Below, piece after piece: positions 7,603-16,992 of a stretch of 64,000 nucleotides of DNA. This stretch comes from Crossiella equi. GTDB lineage: Bacteria > Actinomycetota > Actinomycetes > Mycobacteriales > Pseudonocardiaceae. The number at the start of each line of letters is the position of its first letter. Positions within the stretch are counted from its first letter, which is position 1. The notes beneath the pieces were generated by a model that was not told the origin of the DNA, searched no databases, and was given only the letters and a program-made list of their open reading frames with translations. A program made the position numbers and the translations under genes. The DNA lies in assembly GCF_017876755.1 (NCBI RefSeq), contig NZ_JAGIOO010000001.1:3643786-3707785 (forward strand), given 5' to 3'.

Positions 7603-10161
7603 CTAACGGCTGAGCACCCGCCGCACCAGGCGTAGCCCCTGCTTTGCCCCCATGTCCGGCAGGTACGCCCGGCCGATCGCGTTGGCGATGCGGGGCAGCG
7701 CGGCCGGGTCCGGGTAGGCCATGTACAGCGGCTGGTAGGTCGGCTGGAACTTCGCCTTGAACGCGAACAGCGACCGGAACCCGTACACCGGCTCCAGGGC
7801 CCGCCCGGCGAAGTCGAGCAGCCGTTGCAGCGTGCCGGGCGTGGTGCCCCGGTCCAGCCGGGCCAGCGGTGCCCCGGACAGGCTCAGGAACTCCGCGCCC
7901 TCCTCCTTGAAGCTGAGCGCGGCCGAGGCGATCAGGAACTCCATCACGCCCCGGAACCCGGTGGCGCGGCGGCGCATGAAGTCCAGCGTCCAGCCCACCA
8001 CCTCGCCGTCCCGGTGCACCGGCAGCCAGCTGGTGATGCCGTGCACGGTGCGGTCGGCGTCCAGCGCGACCAGGCAGCGCACCCCCGGGTCGTTGAGCTC
8101 GTCCAGGCCGCCGAGGGTGAAGCCCATCTCCGGCAGGCCCTTGTCCGCCACCCACTCCTCGGAGATCGAGCGCACCTGGTCGGTGATGGCCAGCGGGGCG
8201 TCCGGGTAGCGCCACCACTCGGCGGTGATGCCCGCCTTGCCCGCCTTGTTCAGCGCGGTGCGCACGTCCTGCCACTTCTTGCCGGTGAAGGCCAGTTCGG
8301 GCAGCGGCACCAGGGTGTCCTCGGCGACCTGCACCGCGCTCCAGCCGAACTCCCCGGTGCGCGCCACCACGTCCTGGGTGACGCTGTAGAAGCACGGGGT
8401 CCAGCCGTTGCGGGCGCAGAAGTCGGCGAACCCGCGCACCGCGTCCCCGCGCGCGTCCGGCTCGCCGACCGGGTCGCCGGTGGTGATCGCGATCGTGGCC
8501 ACCACCCGGTAGGCCACCGCGGCGCGGCCGTCGTCGGTGAACCAGTGGCTGTTGCCGCGCCAGGTGGTCATGTGCGCGAGCGTGGAGCCGCCGAACTTCT
8601 CGGTCAGCTCCCGCGCGCGGGCGGCCGCGGTCTCGTCCTCGGGCAGCGCGGCCCGCCAGAACGTGGCCAGCAGCGCGCCCAGCACGAGCAGCCAGAACGT
8701 CACGCCCAGGTACTCGCACAGCAGCTCGGCGGCGGTGCCGGTGGCGATGAAGTGCACCGGGAACAGGTCGAGGTAGCCCGGCGGCAGGAACCGGCCGGGC
8801 GCGTCCGCGAGCAGCTGCCCGAACGTGGGCACCGGGTCGAAGTCCTCGCGCAGCCCCCACCCGGCCAGCACGTACAGCGCGGCCAGGCCGAGGAAGGCGC
8901 CGGCCACGAAGCCGGCCAGCCGCCGCCGGGACCGCTTCGGCCCGGCCACGGTGAAGTGCCTGCGGGTCAGCACCAGCCCGGCCAGCATGGCCACGCAGAT
9001 CAGCACCGGCCCGGCGGAGTCGAAGACCAGCTGGCCCTTGGTGTAGGGCTGGTAGTCGACGAACCGCTCGGCCGGGGTCAGCGCCAGGTCGACGATGGAC
9101 TGCACGAACCACACGACCAGCGCCAGGTTGGCCCACAGCGCCACCCACCAGGCCAGCCTGCGCCCGCGCCGCAGGCCCTCGGCCAGCACCAGCAGGAACA
9201 GCGCGGGCAGCACGGACAGCACCGCGCTGGGCAGCCCGTCGAAACTGGCCCGGGCCTTGAGCTCGCGGCACCACTCGGCCTGGTCCGGGTCCGCGCAGAT
9301 CGCCTCGACCTGCTCCGCGCTCGGCGTGGGCGAGGTCAGCACGTCGGCCAGCGCGGTCAGCGGACCGGCGGTGTACGGCGTGAGCAGCATGAACACCGGC
9401 CCGAGCGCGCAGGCGGCGAGCAGCAGCGCGACCAGCACCCGGGTCTCGGAGCGGGAGGGCGCGCCGGTGACCTGGGCCGAGCGCCCGAACATCAGCCGCC
9501 CGGCGAGCAGGCCCACCAGACCGCCGGACAGGCGCGCCACGTCCAGCGCGTAGCCGGAGAACAGGGCCAGCGTGACCAGGGCGACCACCAGCACCAGGCG
9601 CAGCCGGCGCCGCCACAGCACCGGCAGCCGCGAGCTGAGCGCCAGGCCCACGCCCGCCGCGCCGATGGACGGGCTGAGCGCGAGCTCGTCCGGGTTGTCC
9701 AGGAAGTTCAGCCACACCCAGCCCGCCAGCGAGCCGAGCTTGATGACCGCCATGCCCACGAGCACGCCGCCGACCTGGCTGACCGCGAACACCAGCGCGG
9801 TGCGCCGGGCGCCCAGCCACCGCTCCCCGGCCGCACCGAAGCCCAGCACCAGCACCGTGGACAGCAGGTAACCGGCCAGGCCCAGGCACCAGAGCGCGCT
9901 GCTGAACGGCGTCCACCAGCGGCCCTCGCCCAGCCCCTGGGTGCTCACCCCGACCTGCGCCAGCAGGCTGTCCGGCGGGCCCTCGACCAGGCTGCCGGTC
10001 AGCGCGCCGACGGTCCACAGCGCGACCAGGAACACCAGGGTCAGCGGGGCGCGCAGCACCAGCTCCAGCACCCGGCGCAGCCCGTGCACGGCCTGCCCGG
10101 CCAGCCGGACCGGCACGGGGCGGTGCGGCCGCGCCTCGACGTCGACGTCCTCAGTGGACAT
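7603..10161 (-). CDS. MprF-like membrane protein with rhomboid-like N-terminus and DUF2156 aminoacyltransferase domain
   Basis: The 852-aa protein has an N-terminal half with about 11-12 hydrophobic segments and a cytosolic C-terminal third (from about residue 525) that matches the DUF2156 domain of lysylphosphatidylglycerol synthases: WRGNSHWF, TGDPVGEP, GFRGVMEFLI and FKAKFQPTYQP. Such enzymes load amino acids from aminoacyl-tRNA onto phosphatidylglycerol, lowering surface charge and resisting cationic peptides. The first six helices, with SPSIGAAGVGLA, resemble a rhomboid-like bundle rather than the usual MprF flippase. It is 30 bp downstream of a membrane esterase gene on the same strand, probably one operon. 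Which amino acid is transferred is unknown. Confidence 0.8.
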   Translation of the reverse strand: MSTEDVDVEARPHRPVPVRLAGQAVHGLRRVLELVLRAPLTLVFLVALWTVGALTGSLVEGPPDSLLAQVGVSTQGLGEGRWWTPFSSALWCLGLAGYLLSTVLVLGFGAAGERWLGARRTALVFAVSQVGGVLVGMAVIKLGSLAGWVWLNFLDNPDELALSPSIGAAGVGLALSSRLPVLWRRRLRLVLVVALVTLALFSGYALDVARLSGGLVGLLAGRLMFGRSAQVTGAPSRSETRVLVALLLAACALGPVFMLLTPYTAGPLTALADVLTSPTPSAEQVEAICADPDQAEWCRELKARASFDGLPSAVLSVLPALFLLVLAEGLRRGRRLAWWVALWANLALVVWFVQSIVDLALTPAERFVDYQPYTKGQLVFDSAGPVLICVAMLAGLVLTRRHFTVAGPKRSRRRLAGFVAGAFLGLAALYVLAGWGLREDFDPVPTFGQLLADAPGRFLPPGYLDLFPVHFIATGTAAELLCEYLGVTFWLLVLGALLATFWRAALPEDETAAARARELTEKFGGSTLAHMTTWRGNSHWFTDDGRAAVAYRVVATIAITTGDPVGEPDARGDAVRGFADFCARNGWTPCFYSVTQDVVARTGEFGWSAVQVAEDTLVPLPELAFTGKKWQDVRTALNKAGKAGITAEWWRYPDAPLAITDQVRSISEEWVADKGLPEMGFTLGGLDELNDPGVRCLVALDADRTVHGITSWLPVHRDGEVVGWTLDFMRRRATGFRGVMEFLIASAALSFKEEGAEFLSLSGAPLARLDRGTTPGTLQRLLDFAGRALEPVYGFRSLFAFKAKFQPTYQPLYMAYPDPAALPRIANAIGRAYLPDMGAKQGLRLVRRVLSR

Positions 10162-10191
10162 GCTGCGCTCCCGTCCTGGAGGGGCTCCTGG

Positions 10192-11499
10192 TCACCGCGG
10201 GGTCAGACCGGTGTGCTGGGCGAGCCACGGCATCGCCTCGGCCAGCGCGGGCCGCCACACCACCCAGTTGTGCGGCCCGGCCAGCTCCAGCCACTGCGCG
10301 GTCATGCCCGACTTCTGGCAGGCCTTGTAGACCTCCTGCTGCTGCGGGCGGAACTCGTTGTCCTTGTTGCCGGAGATGATCAGCGCCGAGGTCTTCGGGA
10401 ACTTCGTGGTGGCCATGATGTCCAGCGGGTTCACCCGCTTGAACGCCGCCTCGTCCCCGCCGAAGGCCGCGGCCACGGTGTCCTTGCGGGTGCCCAGCGA
10501 GGGCTCGCGCTGCCCGGCGATGTCGACGAAGCTCCGGTAGACCTCGGGCGCGCGCACGGCCAGCTGGAGCGAGCAGGTGCCGCCCTGGGACAGCCCGCCG
10601 ATCGCCCAGGCCTGCGGGTCGGTGTTGACCTGCAGCGTCTGCCGGATCCAGGCGGGCACGTCCTTGGCCAGGTAGGTCTCGGCCGCGCCGAGCTTGGAGT
10701 CCACGCACAGCGGGTTGGCCAGCTCGCTGCCCAGGTGGTCGGGCAGCACCACGACCGGCGCCAGTCCCTTGTTCTCGGCGGCGTAGCGGTCCATGGTCGC
10801 GGCCAGCTGCCCGGGGCCGAGCCAGTCGGTTGGGGAGCCCGGCTGACCGGCCAGCAGCACCAGCACCGGCAGTCTCGGGCGCGGGTTGGCCTGGTAGGCC
10901 GGGGGCAGGTAGAGCCGTCCGGTGCGGGTGGTGAACCCGGCCGAGGACGGGATGGTCACCTCGGAGACCGTGCCGGTGTCCGGCAGGTCCGGCGGCGGCT
11001 GCCACACCTCGCTGAGTGCCTTGCCCGGCGGCACCACCACGGTGGAGGCGGCGGGTCTGGCCGCCTCGCTCAGGTCCGCGGTGCGGCCCTGGCCGCTGCC
11101 CAGCAGCGCCGAGACCGTGGGGAACTGCCCGAAGAACCGGTTCACGTCGGCCAGCCCGCACACCACGAGCACCACGACGCACAGCAGCACCCCGAGCCGG
11201 GCGGGCCAGTGCAGCGGCTTGGCGCGGAACACGGCCAGCACCAGCACCCCGGCCAGCACGGCGATCCACAGCGAGACGTTGCTGGGCAGCCGGTCGGCGA
11301 AAGGCCGCCACACCTGGTTGACCACCAGGTCGACGGCCAGGCCGAGCACCACCACACAGAGCAGCACCAGCGGCACCACCCGGCGCCACCAGCTGCGGCG
11401 GCCGTCGTAGAGCAGCACCGCGAGGGCCGCGCCCCCGGCGAAGGTGAGCAGTGCCGGGACCGGCCCGTCGATCAGGGACCAGTCAAGGGGGGCCGCCAT
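10192..11499 (-). CDS. membrane-anchored alpha/beta hydrolase (esterase D/antigen 85-like)
   Basis: The 435-aa protein begins with four transmembrane segments in the first 120 residues and continues as an esterase domain facing outward. The nucleophile elbow is GGLSQGG (Ser near residue 293) and the catalytic His is probably in the late GPHNWVVW. An oxyanion/substrate region LLAGQPGSPTDW precedes it. Domain and gene order (upstream of the DUF2156 gene on the same strand, 30-bp gap) point to a shared cell-envelope role, for example acting on lipid or cell-wall esters. The ATG start is unambiguous. Close relatives are annotated only as alpha/beta hydrolase-fold proteins. Confidence 0.8.
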   Translation of the reverse strand: MAAPLDWSLIDGPVPALLTFAGGAALAVLLYDGRRSWWRRVVPLVLLCVVVLGLAVDLVVNQVWRPFADRLPSNVSLWIAVLAGVLVLAVFRAKPLHWPARLGVLLCVVVLVVCGLADVNRFFGQFPTVSALLGSGQGRTADLSEAARPAASTVVVPPGKALSEVWQPPPDLPDTGTVSEVTIPSSAGFTTRTGRLYLPPAYQANPRPRLPVLVLLAGQPGSPTDWLGPGQLAATMDRYAAENKGLAPVVVLPDHLGSELANPLCVDSKLGAAETYLAKDVPAWIRQTLQVNTDPQAWAIGGLSQGGTCSLQLAVRAPEVYRSFVDIAGQREPSLGTRKDTVAAAFGGDEAAFKRVNPLDIMATTKFPKTSALIISGNKDNEFRPQQQEVYKACQKSGMTAQWLELAGPHNWVVWRPALAEAMPWLAQHTGLTPR

Positions 11500-11603
11500 G
11501 GCGCCTACCCTGGGACCGCCCCCACGAGCCGCACAACGCGACTACCTGTCGGTTCACCGTTAGGGGCGTTTCTTGTCCCCCCAATTGGTGAAGTATGTGA
11601 CCT

Positions 11604-13274
11604 GTGACCGATCGACTCGCCACCCTGCTGCCCCGGCCACGGAGCGCGCGACCGCTCGCTGGCACGTTCACCTTCACCGAGCGCACCACGATCGTCGCCG
11701 GTCCCGGCGCCGACGGCACCACCGAACTGGTCCGGCGGGCCCTGGGCTTCCTGCGCCTGCCGCTGCCCCAGCGCGGCACGCCGGACCCGGGCGCGGTGGT
11801 GGTCACCCTGGACACCGCCGCGCACGGCCCCGAGGGCTACCAGCTGCTGGTGCGCCCGGAGCGCCTGGACATCGTCGCCGGGTCGACCGCGGGCGCGGTG
11901 TACGCGGTGCAGACGCTGCGCCAGCTGCTGCCGGACGCCGCGTGGCGGGCCGCCGCGCCCCGGGGCACCCGGTGGGCGCTGGGCTGCTGCGAGGTCACCG
12001 ACGCGCCCGCGCTGTCCTGGCGCGGGGTCATGCTCGACGTGAGCAGGCACTTCCTGCCCAAGCACGCGGTGCTGCGGATGGTCGACCTGCTCGCCATGCA
12101 CAAGCTCAACCGGCTGCACCTGCACTTGGCCGACGACCAGGGCTGGCGGGTGGAGAGCGCGCGGTACCCGCGGCTCACCGAGCTGGCCAGCCACCGGCCG
12201 CACACCGCGGTCGGGCACGGCCTGGACCCGCGCGGGGACGACGGCACCCCGCACGGCGGCTTCTACACCCGTGACGACCTGGCCGAGATCGACGCCTACG
12301 CCCGCGAGCGCGCGATCACCGTGGTGCCCGAGCTGGACGTGCCCGGCCACGCCTCCGCGCTGCTGACCGCGCTGCCCGAGCTGGGCTCGGTGCCCGGCGG
12401 CAACTACGAGGTGCAGACCTCCTGGGGCATATTCCCCAATCTGATCTCCCCGCTCCCGGCGGGCGTGGCCGCGGTCGGCGACCTGCTGGAGGAGCTCCTG
12501 GAGGTGCTGCCCGGCCCGTACGTGCACCTCGGCGGCGATGAGTGCCCGCTCGGCCAGTGGGAGGCCAACCCGGAGATCCAGGCCCACCGCGAGTCCCTCG
12601 GCCTGCCCACCACGGCCGCGCTGCACGGCGACTTCCTGCGCCGCCTGGCCGACCGGGTGGCCCAGCGCGGGGTGCGCTCGGTGTTCTGGGACGAGGCGTT
12701 CGGCAGCGGCGGGCTGCGCGAGGACTCGGTGGTGATGGCCTGGCGCGGCAACGAGGTGGCCCGCAAGGCCGCCGCCGCCGGGTTCCAGGTGGTGCGCAAC
12801 CCGGTCTTCCCCACCTACCTCGACTACTACAGCGAGGCCTCGCCCGAGGAGCCGCTGGCCATCGGCGGCCCGGTGCGGCTGGCCGACGTGGCCGCGTTCG
12901 CACCCCGGCCGGACGAGTTCTCCTCCGAGGAGAACAACAACGTCATCGGCACCCAGGCACAGCTGTGGAGCGAGTACCTGCCGGACGCGCGGATGCTCGA
13001 CTACCGCGCCTTCCCGCGCGTGTGCGCGCTCGCCGACGTGGCCTGGGGCGGCGCGCCCTCGCTGTGGCTGGCCGAACAGGGCCAGGTCACCGCGCATCTG
13101 TCCAGGTTGGACGCCGCGGGCGTGGAGTACCGGCCGCTGGAGGGGCCGAAACCGTGGCAGCGCGGTGGTTCCGGCCCTCGCGCCTTCCGCGAGGGGCACT
13201 CGATGGCGGCCATGACCGAGCACCTGGACAGCCTCGCCGCCGAAGACAACCCGGAAGGCTCAGTTCCTTCGTAG
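11604..13274 (+). CDS. beta-N-acetylhexosaminidase, glycoside hydrolase family 20
   Basis: A 556-aa GH20 enzyme that removes terminal N-acetylglucosamine or N-acetylgalactosamine from chitin- or glycan-derived oligosaccharides by substrate-assisted catalysis. The N-terminal GH20b domain spans about residues 1-130. The catalytic barrel shows MLDVSRHFLP, LHLADDQGWR and the HLGGDECP motif with the catalytic Asp-Glu pair at about 312-313, plus a tryptophan-lined subsite (FWDEAFG, MAWRGNE). There is no obvious signal peptide from the GTG start, so it may be cytosolic and act on imported sugars. It is divergent from the esterase gene by about 100 bp. Confidence 0.93.
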   Translation: MTDRLATLLPRPRSARPLAGTFTFTERTTIVAGPGADGTTELVRRALGFLRLPLPQRGTPDPGAVVVTLDTAAHGPEGYQLLVRPERLDIVAGSTAGAVYAVQTLRQLLPDAAWRAAAPRGTRWALGCCEVTDAPALSWRGVMLDVSRHFLPKHAVLRMVDLLAMHKLNRLHLHLADDQGWRVESARYPRLTELASHRPHTAVGHGLDPRGDDGTPHGGFYTRDDLAEIDAYARERAITVVPELDVPGHASALLTALPELGSVPGGNYEVQTSWGIFPNLISPLPAGVAAVGDLLEELLEVLPGPYVHLGGDECPLGQWEANPEIQAHRESLGLPTTAALHGDFLRRLADRVAQRGVRSVFWDEAFGSGGLREDSVVMAWRGNEVARKAAAAGFQVVRNPVFPTYLDYYSEASPEEPLAIGGPVRLADVAAFAPRPDEFSSEENNNVIGTQAQLWSEYLPDARMLDYRAFPRVCALADVAWGGAPSLWLAEQGQVTAHLSRLDAAGVEYRPLEGPKPWQRGGSGPRAFREGHSMAAMTEHLDSLAAEDNPEGSVPS

Positions 13275-13318
13275 GAAGGTCATCCGTTCGGGTCCGCACG
13301 ATCCGGTACGTTGGTGGT

Positions 13319-13675
13319 GTGCGTCTGATGCGTCCCGCCGTGGCGCTGCTGCTCGGGGTGCTGTACCTGGCACTGCACCTCGGTGGCGAGTGCTTCGTGA
13401 CGCACACCCCCAGCGTGGCCCACGCGGCCGCGCACGACTGCCACCACGACACTGGTGGCCACCACGACCTCCCCCACGACAGCGCCGACCAGCTGTGCCT
13501 GGCCGTGCCCCGGGGCGAGGACCACTCCCCCCTGCTCGACGGGCCGCCGCCGCTGGTGCCGCCCGCACCCGTCGACGTCACTCCGGCGGTTTTCCCGCCC
13601 ACACCGGGCGAGCCGCCCGCACACGTCCTCTGTGGACAGTCGATCCAATTGGTGAACTGCGTCTTCCGGACCTGA
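13319..13675 (+). CDS. LpqS-like His-rich small exported protein, putative copper-associated
   Basis: A 118-aa protein with an N-terminal hydrophobic segment (residues 4-20) followed by a Cys/His-rich region ([20 protein letters not shown], residues 22-60) and a proline-rich tail with C-terminal cysteines. Order and neighbours (then a CysK2-like PLP enzyme, then MFS) match lpqS-cysK2-Rv0849 of Mycobacterium tuberculosis, a RicR copper-responsive operon, so metal binding outside the membrane is the best guess. GTG 13319 is used; ATG 13328 is an alternative. There is no lipobox, unlike LpqS, which weakens the assignment. Confidence 0.6.
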   Translation: MRLMRPAVALLLGVLYLALHLGGECFVTHTPSVAHAAAHDCHHDTGGHHDLPHDSADQLCLAVPRGEDHSPLLDGPPPLVPPAPVDVTPAVFPPTPGEPPAHVLCGQSIQLVNCVFRT

Positions 13676-13730
13676 GCAGCAGCCGGAACCCGACTTCACC
13701 CGTACCTCCTCCCGAGGAAGAACCACCACC

Positions 13731-14801
13731 ATGGATCTGCTGCTCTCGCCTGCGCGCACCACGCGCAGCACGCCCGCTGTCGGCAACACCCCGGTGCTCT
13801 GGATCGACGAGCCGTTCACCAGTCCCGGCAAGGGTTTCTGGGCCAAGCTCGAAGGCGCCAACCCCGGTGGCATGAAGGACCGCCCGGCCCTGCACATGGT
13901 CGACTGCGCCCGGGGCCGCGGCGAGCTCGAGCCCGGCGCGATGATCGTGGAGTCCACCAGCGGCACGCTCGGCCTCGGCCTGGCGCTGGCGGGCATCGCC
14001 TACGGGCACCCGGTCACCCTGGTCACCGACCCCGGCATGGAACCGATCATGCACCGGCTGCTGGCCGCGCACGGCGCGCGCATCGAGCTGGTGCGCGAAC
14101 CCCACCCCACCGGCGGCTGGCAGGAGGCGCGCAGGCAGCGCGTGGCGCAGGTGCTGGCCGCCAACCCCGGCGCGTACTGCCCGGACCAGTACCACAACCC
14201 GGACAACGTGGGCGCCTACTCCGCGCTCGCCCTGGAGCTGTTGGCCCAGCTCGGCCGGGTGGACGTGCTGGTGTGCTCGGTCGGCACCGGCGGGCACTCC
14301 GCGGGCGTGTCCCGGGTGCTGCGCGAGTTCTGCCCGGACATGCGGCTGGTCGGCGTGGACACCGTCGGGTCCACGATCTTCGGCCAGCCCGCCCGGCCCC
14401 GGCTCATGCGCGGCCTGGGCTCCAGCATCTACCCGCGCAACGTGGCCTACCCCTCCTTCGACGAGGTGCACTGGGTGGCGCCCGCCGAGTCGGTGTGGGC
14501 GGCCCGCGCGCTGGCCTCGACCAGCTTCGCCACCGGCGGCTGGAGCGTGGGCGCGGTGTCCCTGGTCGCGGGCTGGGTGGCCCGCACCAGCGAGCCGGGC
14601 ACGCGCATCGCGGCGATCTTCCCGGACGGCCCGCAGCGGTACTACACGACCGTGTTCAGCGACGAGTACTGCCTGGCCAACGACCTGCTGACCGGCCCGC
14701 CGTCCAGCTCGCCGCTGGAGATCGACGACCCGACGGGCACCGAGGTCACGTCGTGGACGCGCTGCGCGAAGGTGCTCGACCCGGCCGGGGGCGCCCGGTG
14801 A
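13731..14801 (+). CDS. PLP-dependent cysteine synthase-like enzyme (CysK2-like)
   Basis: The 356-aa protein belongs to the fold-type II PLP family. The PLP lysine is in GGMKDRPAL (about residue 48) and the phosphate-binding loop is VGTGGHSAG (about 182-190). The usual asparagine loop STSGNTG reads STSGTLG, so the Asn that contacts the cofactor is replaced, which suggests a substrate other than O-acetylserine/sulfide. Mycobacterial CysK2 makes S-sulfocysteine from O-phosphoserine and thiosulfate and has the same lpqS/MFS neighbours; assignment to it is inference from synteny and family. The MFS gene start overlaps its stop by four bases. Confidence 0.75.
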   Translation: MDLLLSPARTTRSTPAVGNTPVLWIDEPFTSPGKGFWAKLEGANPGGMKDRPALHMVDCARGRGELEPGAMIVESTSGTLGLGLALAGIAYGHPVTLVTDPGMEPIMHRLLAAHGARIELVREPHPTGGWQEARRQRVAQVLAANPGAYCPDQYHNPDNVGAYSALALELLAQLGRVDVLVCSVGTGGHSAGVSRVLREFCPDMRLVGVDTVGSTIFGQPARPRLMRGLGSSIYPRNVAYPSFDEVHWVAPAESVWAARALASTSFATGGWSVGAVSLVAGWVARTSEPGTRIAAIFPDGPQRYYTTVFSDEYCLANDLLTGPPSSSPLEIDDPTGTEVTSWTRCAKVLDPAGGAR

Positions 14802-16066
14802 ACGCGCTCGCCCAGTTCCGCTCCTTCCCTCGCCCGGTGCGGCTGCTGATGGTCAACCAGCTGACCATCAACCTGGGCTTCTACATGCTCATGCCGTACC
14901 TGGCCGCACACCTGTCGGTCGGGCTCGGCCTGGCCGCCTGGCTGGTCGGGCTCGTGCTCGGCGTGCGCAACCTGTCCCAGCAGGGCATGTTCCTCTTCGG
15001 CGGCGCGCTGGCCGACCGGTTCGGGTACAAGCCGATGATCATCGCCGGGCTGGCGCTGCGCACGGTCGGCTTCGGCCTGCTCGGCTTCGTCGACTCGCTG
15101 CCCGCGCTGATCGTGGCCTCGGCGGCCACGGGCCTGGCGGGCGCGCTGTTCAACCCGGCCTCGCGGGCCTACCTCACCGCGGAGTCCGGGGAGCGGCGGG
15201 TGGAGGCCTTCGCGCTGTTCAACGTCTTCTACCAGGTGGGCATCCTGGTCGGACCGCTGATCGGGCTGCTGCTCACCGGGGTGGCGTTCTCGCTGACCTG
15301 CCTGGTGGCCGCGGTGGTCTTCGCCGGGCTGACCGTGCTCCAGGTGCGGGCGCTGCCCGCGCGGAGCGCGCCCGGGGGCGGCGGCAGCGTGCTCGGCGGG
15401 GTCGGCGAAGCCGTGCGCAACCGGCCGTTCCTGCTGTTCAGCGTGGCCATGATCGGCTCGTACGTGCTGTCCTTCCAGATCTACCTCACGCTGCCGTTGC
15501 AGGTACGCGCGGTGGCCGGGTCGGAGTTCGCGGGCACGGCCGGGGTCGGCGCGCTGTTCGCGGTGTCCGGGCTGGTCGCGGTGCTGGGCCAGCTGCGGGT
15601 GACCGCGTGGTGCCGGACGCGCTTCGGGCCCGCGCGCTGCGTGGTGCTCGGGCTGGTGCTGATGACCGGCTCGTTCCTGCCGCCCCTGCTCACCGGTCTG
15701 CTGGACCCCCAGCAGCAGGCCGGGCTCGGGGTGTGGCTGCCCGCGCTACTGCTGACCACGCTGCTGCTCACGCTGGGCACCGTGGTGACCTACCCGTTCG
15801 AGATGGACACCATCGCCGCGCTGTCCGGCGGACGGCTGGTGGCCACCCACTACGGGCTGTACAGCACGCTGTCCGGCATCGGGATCACGGTCGGCAACCT
15901 CGTGGCGGGCCGGGCGCTGGACCTGGCGCGGGAGTCCGCGATGCCCGCGATCCCCTGGTTCACGCTGTTCGTCGTGGGCCTGCTGGGCGCCTGCGCCGTA
16001 CACCGGCTGGACCAATCCGGCCGCCTCACCCCGGTCGGGGGTGTAACCGCGGAGCGCGCCGGGTAG
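14798..16066 (+). CDS. major facilitator superfamily transporter
   Basis: The 422-aa protein has about 12 hydrophobic helices and the MFS loop 2-3 signature [13 protein letters not shown] (about residues 66-78). It begins at GTG 14798, overlapping the stop of the PLP enzyme gene (GTGA), so it is co-translated with it. In the mycobacterial lpqS operon the equivalent gene (Rv0849) is a copper-induced MFS pump; here it may export the product of the PLP enzyme, such as a sulfur compound. The substrate is not predictable from sequence. A strong hairpin follows the gene. Confidence 0.85.
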   Translation: MNALAQFRSFPRPVRLLMVNQLTINLGFYMLMPYLAAHLSVGLGLAAWLVGLVLGVRNLSQQGMFLFGGALADRFGYKPMIIAGLALRTVGFGLLGFVDSLPALIVASAATGLAGALFNPASRAYLTAESGERRVEAFALFNVFYQVGILVGPLIGLLLTGVAFSLTCLVAAVVFAGLTVLQVRALPARSAPGGGGSVLGGVGEAVRNRPFLLFSVAMIGSYVLSFQIYLTLPLQVRAVAGSEFAGTAGVGALFAVSGLVAVLGQLRVTAWCRTRFGPARCVVLGLVLMTGSFLPPLLTGLLDPQQQAGLGVWLPALLLTTLLLTLGTVVTYPFEMDTIAALSGGRLVATHYGLYSTLSGIGITVGNLVAGRALDLARESAMPAIPWFTLFVVGLLGACAVHRLDQSGRLTPVGGVTAERAG

Positions 16067-16073
16067 TGATCTT

Positions 16074-16114
16074 GCGGGTGGCTCCCGTTCCCGCGTCGAC
16101 CGGGAGCCACCCGC
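16074..16114. terminator. GC-rich hairpin terminator after the MFS gene
   Basis: A perfect 14-bp inverted repeat (GCGGGTGGCTCCCG, 16074-16087, with its complement 16101-16114) has a 13-nt loop and no T tract. It closes the LpqS/CysK2/MFS transcription unit. The rest of the gap up to 16384 holds no convincing gene. Confidence 0.75.
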
Positions 16115-16384
16115 CCTTCCCGCATGCCCCTTCGACGCGGGAAGCCGCCCGGCGCGCGGCGAGGAGGCCCGCCCTGGTCGCGCTGCCCCTGCTCGACCGG
16201 GCGGGACCTCAACCGGACCGCGCCGTTGACCGGGATATCTGTCCGGGCCCCCGCCGGGTTACACAGGTTTCCGGACGCCACTCGGACGAGTGAGTACGGC
16301 CGACTGGGCGACATCCACGCGTCTCCCGTCATGCGGCATCCGGCGGTCTCTCCCACCATGGGACGAGGCCGAGCGGGAGGCGTC

Positions 16385-16735
16385 ATGGACCACACACCGA
16401 TCACCGTCGACTACTTGCCCGACGGGGACGACTGGACCGTCACGGTCCGGTACAGGCAGCAGGAGCAGACCGCGACGGCCCCGGGGCTCATCGCGGCGCG
16501 GGACCAGGCCGACCAGATCGTGGAGCGGCTGGCCCCCGGCGTCCCGCACCGCACCGTGGTGCACCTGCTGGACGGGGACGCCTTCGCCTTCACCACCGCC
16601 TACCTGCACGCCCGGCACGGCCTGGCCCCGCTGGGCGGGGTGCCCGCCCCGCCGCCGGAGTCCCAGCCGGCGCCGGAAGAGCCCGCGGCACCGCAGCCCT
16701 CGGCCACCGACCTGCCGGTGGGGACGACCGGCTGA
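16385..16735 (+). CDS. small hypothetical protein with proline-rich tail
   Basis: A 116-aa soluble protein starting at ATG 16385, with a GAGCGGGAGG purine stretch upstream. Residues 1-75 look like a small alpha/beta fold with alternating hydrophobics (ITVDYLPDGDDWTVTVRY, HRTVVHLLDG), and residues 85-110 are Pro/Ala/Glu-rich and probably disordered. It resembles the short type II toxin-antitoxin-like or HicB-like strand patterns only superficially; no family is recognised. It is flanked upstream by a terminator and downstream by a 161-bp palindrome, so it is an isolated unit. Confidence 0.55.
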   Translation: MDHTPITVDYLPDGDDWTVTVRYRQQEQTATAPGLIAARDQADQIVERLAPGVPHRTVVHLLDGDAFAFTTAYLHARHGLAPLGGVPAPPPESQPAPEEPAAPQPSATDLPVGTTG

Positions 16736-16760
16736 CATCCGGCCCTTCCTCCTCCGCCCC

Positions 16761-16921
16761 AGGGCGTGCCCGACGAGGACGGCACACGATCTTCGGACCC
16801 AGGTCGTCCCTGGCGGCGTTGCCGCAGGACCCACAGACGCCCGGTATGCGGGCCCCGCGGCGCCTTGCCAGGAACAACCTGGGCCTGGAAGCTCGCGCAC
16901 CGTCCTCGTCGGGCACGCCCT
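16761..16921. repeat. 161-bp near-perfect palindromic element (candidate MITE-like or structural RNA element)
   Basis: The ends are a perfect 22-bp inverted repeat (AGGGCGTGCCCGACGAGGAC then GG at 16761-16782; complement 16900-16921). The interior continues to pair with a few mismatches and one gap for about 50 bp more per arm, so nearly the whole element folds into a single hairpin about 70 bp long with a short apical loop near 16838-16850. There is no coding frame of its own and no obvious target-site duplication. It lies between a small hypothetical gene and a TetR gene. It could be a non-autonomous mobile palindrome or a very large terminator. Confidence 0.75.
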
Positions 16922-16992
16922 AGGATGAACCCCTAATCACGGGCGGTCACGCATTCGACACAGACGTCGCGTGCGGAAATGAGGGGGCAGGT

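Noticed and set aside
7825-11607. 1260-codon plus-strand frame over the MprF-like and esterase genes
   Set aside because: Low-complexity Arg/Gly/His/Gln protein, an artefact of high GC in the antisense of two recognised genes.
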